DNA from: Streptoalloteichus hindustanus
GTDB lineage: Bacteria > Actinomycetota > Actinomycetes > Mycobacteriales > Pseudonocardiaceae
DNA length: 64,000 nucleotides
Assembly (NCBI RefSeq): GCF_900129375.1
Contig: NZ_FQVN01000008.1
Location: 62,001-126,000, forward strand
Direction of reading: 5' to 3'
The position numbers and the translations under genes are program-made. Within the stretch, counting starts at the first letter, position 1. Every line of letters begins with the position of its first letter. A model generated the notes under the pieces. It worked only from the letters and a program-made list of their open reading frames with translations. It did not search any database and had not been told where the DNA came from. Shown one piece after another: positions 63,601 through 64,000 of the stretch.

Positions 63601-64000
63601 GTGGACGGTGGGCGCACGTGGTCCCGGCTCCCGCTGGTGTCCGAGCTCGGGCAGACCCGGTGGGACGTGCCGCGAACACTTCTGGCGGTGGTCGCCGCCC
63701 TCTGCGTCGTCGTCTCGCTGTCCGCGAGTTGGTCGAGACTGACCCGCCGGCCACCCGCGCACTGCCCCCGGCGGCCGGTCGTGTTCCCGCTCCTGGCCGT
63801 GGTCCTCGTGGTCGGCGGATTCGTCGCGGCGCTGTTCGGCGTGCTGCTGGGCCCACTCGCGGTCACGTTGTCCGCGTTGCTCGCGACGTGGGTCGGGACG
63901 TTCTGGATGCGACCACTGGCGAGGCTGACGACCACGGTGCTGGCGGTCGTCTGCTACCTCGGCGGCGCGATGCTGTTCGCCGACCTGGGGCTGCCGATCG
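60685..64000 (+). CDS. large patatin-like phospholipase with C-terminal membrane domain (3' end outside window)
   Basis: At least 1105 residues, open to the window edge. Starts at GTG 60685 (TGAGGAC just upstream; CACTGT 6 nt before). The patatin core has the oxyanion loop MRGGVSLAVWIGGAVAEVDRL, the nucleophile elbow GASAGG in DVLTGASAGGLNGT, and the catalytic Asp in VIDGGVLDNIPV. A long helical middle part follows, as in the actinobacterial DUF3376-type patatins. The last ~180 residues contain at least four hydrophobic helices (PLWLMLLFAVAAPERLLF, LLAVVAALCVVVSLSA, FPLLAVVLVVGGFVAALFGVLL and TTTVLAVVCYLGGAMLF). Predicted membrane-bound lipid hydrolase. Substrate unknown. Confidence 0.85.
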   Translation, partial: MDPLRPAPGYAGWNRQELRLALAMRGGVSLAVWIGGAVAEVDRLRSTTNQDPDHPWAALARLAGYDSVSVDVLTGASAGGLNGTLLAASLVYGFPFTDTRDVWVRLADLEAMCRPVPGLVSLRPFRLLPRPQSVLEGDDYFQAQLARELGRLTAGGPRRPSADRLDLLLTATLMDAVPVLCRDDRLGAIHEWRRTAWFRFRHRGAPGDPLSHFASLADAGPTLRRLALAGRSTSSFPMAFEPATVFSRPDPPDGNPDMRGVFSETAPSGGSPFGVIDGGVLDNIPVSAAVRAVAAAPADGPTERWLLYLNPDPSVGETGGTPATPLTISALPTALRAVTTRFTQESLLADITELEAHNREVRWFELRAEAIYAPLAAAGPADRPARLAELAAQVRPEHARVLAGTVAEKVFRALTEPRVRQHGLLGDPPPGDVLAGWAPHVRAMLAGRLDEHLVRHAGQHPERTFDDLSALDAAVELCVRWARELERWVRAPALAKVGAVKADLYRVRQVLSVLEENVEHHWLESAISRPVTDPARLSEWIDGAAREAERRQHALAASVGAALDAVLVGGGEDFQRRLVALADALSAESEELSTVDESGGVDAVAVVREAVHRLVDRLADAAPPRRATEPVIARQIDPGSRPELVGHVMLEEAEPARRPEVLAGLVVLTVPLRIGEVSNGRIAFLRVASDAETSLPFRALRGDADRLTPEEKLCGVDMGNFAAFCSGAWRANDWMWGRLDAVTSLVALLTDPDRLRRFHSGRDVDDLLSEIATIATSPPTPGELGAVAVSRDDADEWRQFLTERWDERVDAVRAELVNLLAETGPAQPPAFPLTALRAALVERLHWGIAAVEIPFVRELVCRTGDDSDPPPQPVPPAPGRLVEDVARYDVGRQKVRDLGETRVTRMAMRLGMVAYRSLRPRSSRPAALGIRATMTALRPLWLMLLFAVAAPERLLFTLGLSVGTWLCAQWSSVDGGRTWSRLPLVSELGQTRWDVPRTLLAVVAALCVVVSLSASWSRLTRRPPAHCPRRPVVFPLLAVVLVVGGFVAALFGVLLGPLAVTLSALLATWVGTFWMRPLARLTTTVLAVVCYLGGAMLFADLGLPI

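Noticed and set aside
60520-63762. 1080-codon open frame on the minus strand opposite the patatin gene
   Set aside because: Product is low-complexity (Arg, Gly, His, Val, Gln) without domains; it mirrors the third-codon GC of the plus-strand gene, which has clear catalytic motifs.

Overview
The window is high-GC actinobacterial chromosome. Mycothiol biosynthesis (mshB), an unsplit alpha-maltose-1-phosphate synthase/GlgC pair, glucosyl-3-phosphoglycerate synthase, a Scr1-like DUF5753/DUF397 pair, many GTG starts and many leaderless promoters all point to Actinomycetota. Gene content and order suggest Pseudonocardiales (a Saccharothrix/Actinosynnema/Lentzea-like genus); the genus is an inference. 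No rRNA, tRNA, CRISPR array or insertion sequence was recognised. || Backbone: from typA onward the core genes follow the order I remember from Mycobacterium tuberculosis Rv1165 to Rv1232c: typA, lpqW-like, mshB, fdxA-dapC, dapD/dapE, LOG proteins, folP2-gpgS, the DivIVA-like Rv1209 homologue, tagA, the DUF3117 protein, glgM/glgC, an O-methyltransferase, sigE-rseA-htrA-tatB, mrp, DUF1003 and an MgtE-N/CBS protein. These cover translation, cell-envelope precursors (diaminopimelate, polymethylated polysaccharide), glycogen, mycothiol, Tat export and envelope stress. || Layout: 1-2.3 kb, FtsX-like permease end and trpS behind an attenuator; 2.3-3.3 kb, two YciI-like paralogues and an iron-box-controlled Cys-rich mini-protein; 3.5-7.7 kb, typA and lpqW-like; 8-14.1 kb, a complete oligopeptide ABC transporter; 14.3-16.6 kb, mshB cluster; 16.6-18.7 kb, a pseudogene then fdxA-dapC; 19-24.6 kb, CHAD protein, dapD/dapE, wrbA and two LOG genes; 24.7-29.2 kb, accessory islet (membrane protein, DUF5753/DUF397 locus, repeat copy A, secreted hydrolase); 29.5-31.3 kb, folP2-gpgS; 31.4-34.9 kb, accessory islet with an undescribed two-gene membrane system and a PadR pair; 35-36.4 kb, DivIVA-like, SRPBCC, tagA; 36.4-39 kb, islet (Uma2 pseudogene, repeat copy B, enoyl-CoA hydratase, PaaX regulator); 39.2-41.2 kb, DUF3117 and pepA; 41.3-45.8 kb, islet (AT-rich pentapeptide protein, PhzF-like, LysR/MFS pair); 45.8-58 kb, glycogen, sigE and mrp core; 58-64 kb, MarR switch, repeat copy C, CitE-like lyase and a large patatin-like protein cut by the window end. 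|| Most interesting signals: (1) a leaderless 13-residue leader peptide with tandem Trp codons and alternating hairpins upstream of trpS, a textbook ribosome-mediated attenuator; (2) a DtxR/IdeR-type iron box over the promoter of a 47-aa Cys/Lys-rich protein; (3) a three-copy intergenic repeat pairing TTGTCCACAG boxes (the Streptomyces DnaA-box sequence) with a GC-rich hairpin core; (4) a two-gene membrane/small-protein unit whose products share a G-N-N/T-x-V motif; (5) a TANNNT hexamer 6-8 nt before the start codon at 16 starts, including a dense divergent dapD/dapE promoter; (6) a recurring palindrome TCCACAGTGGA that lies in different reading frames of unrelated genes.
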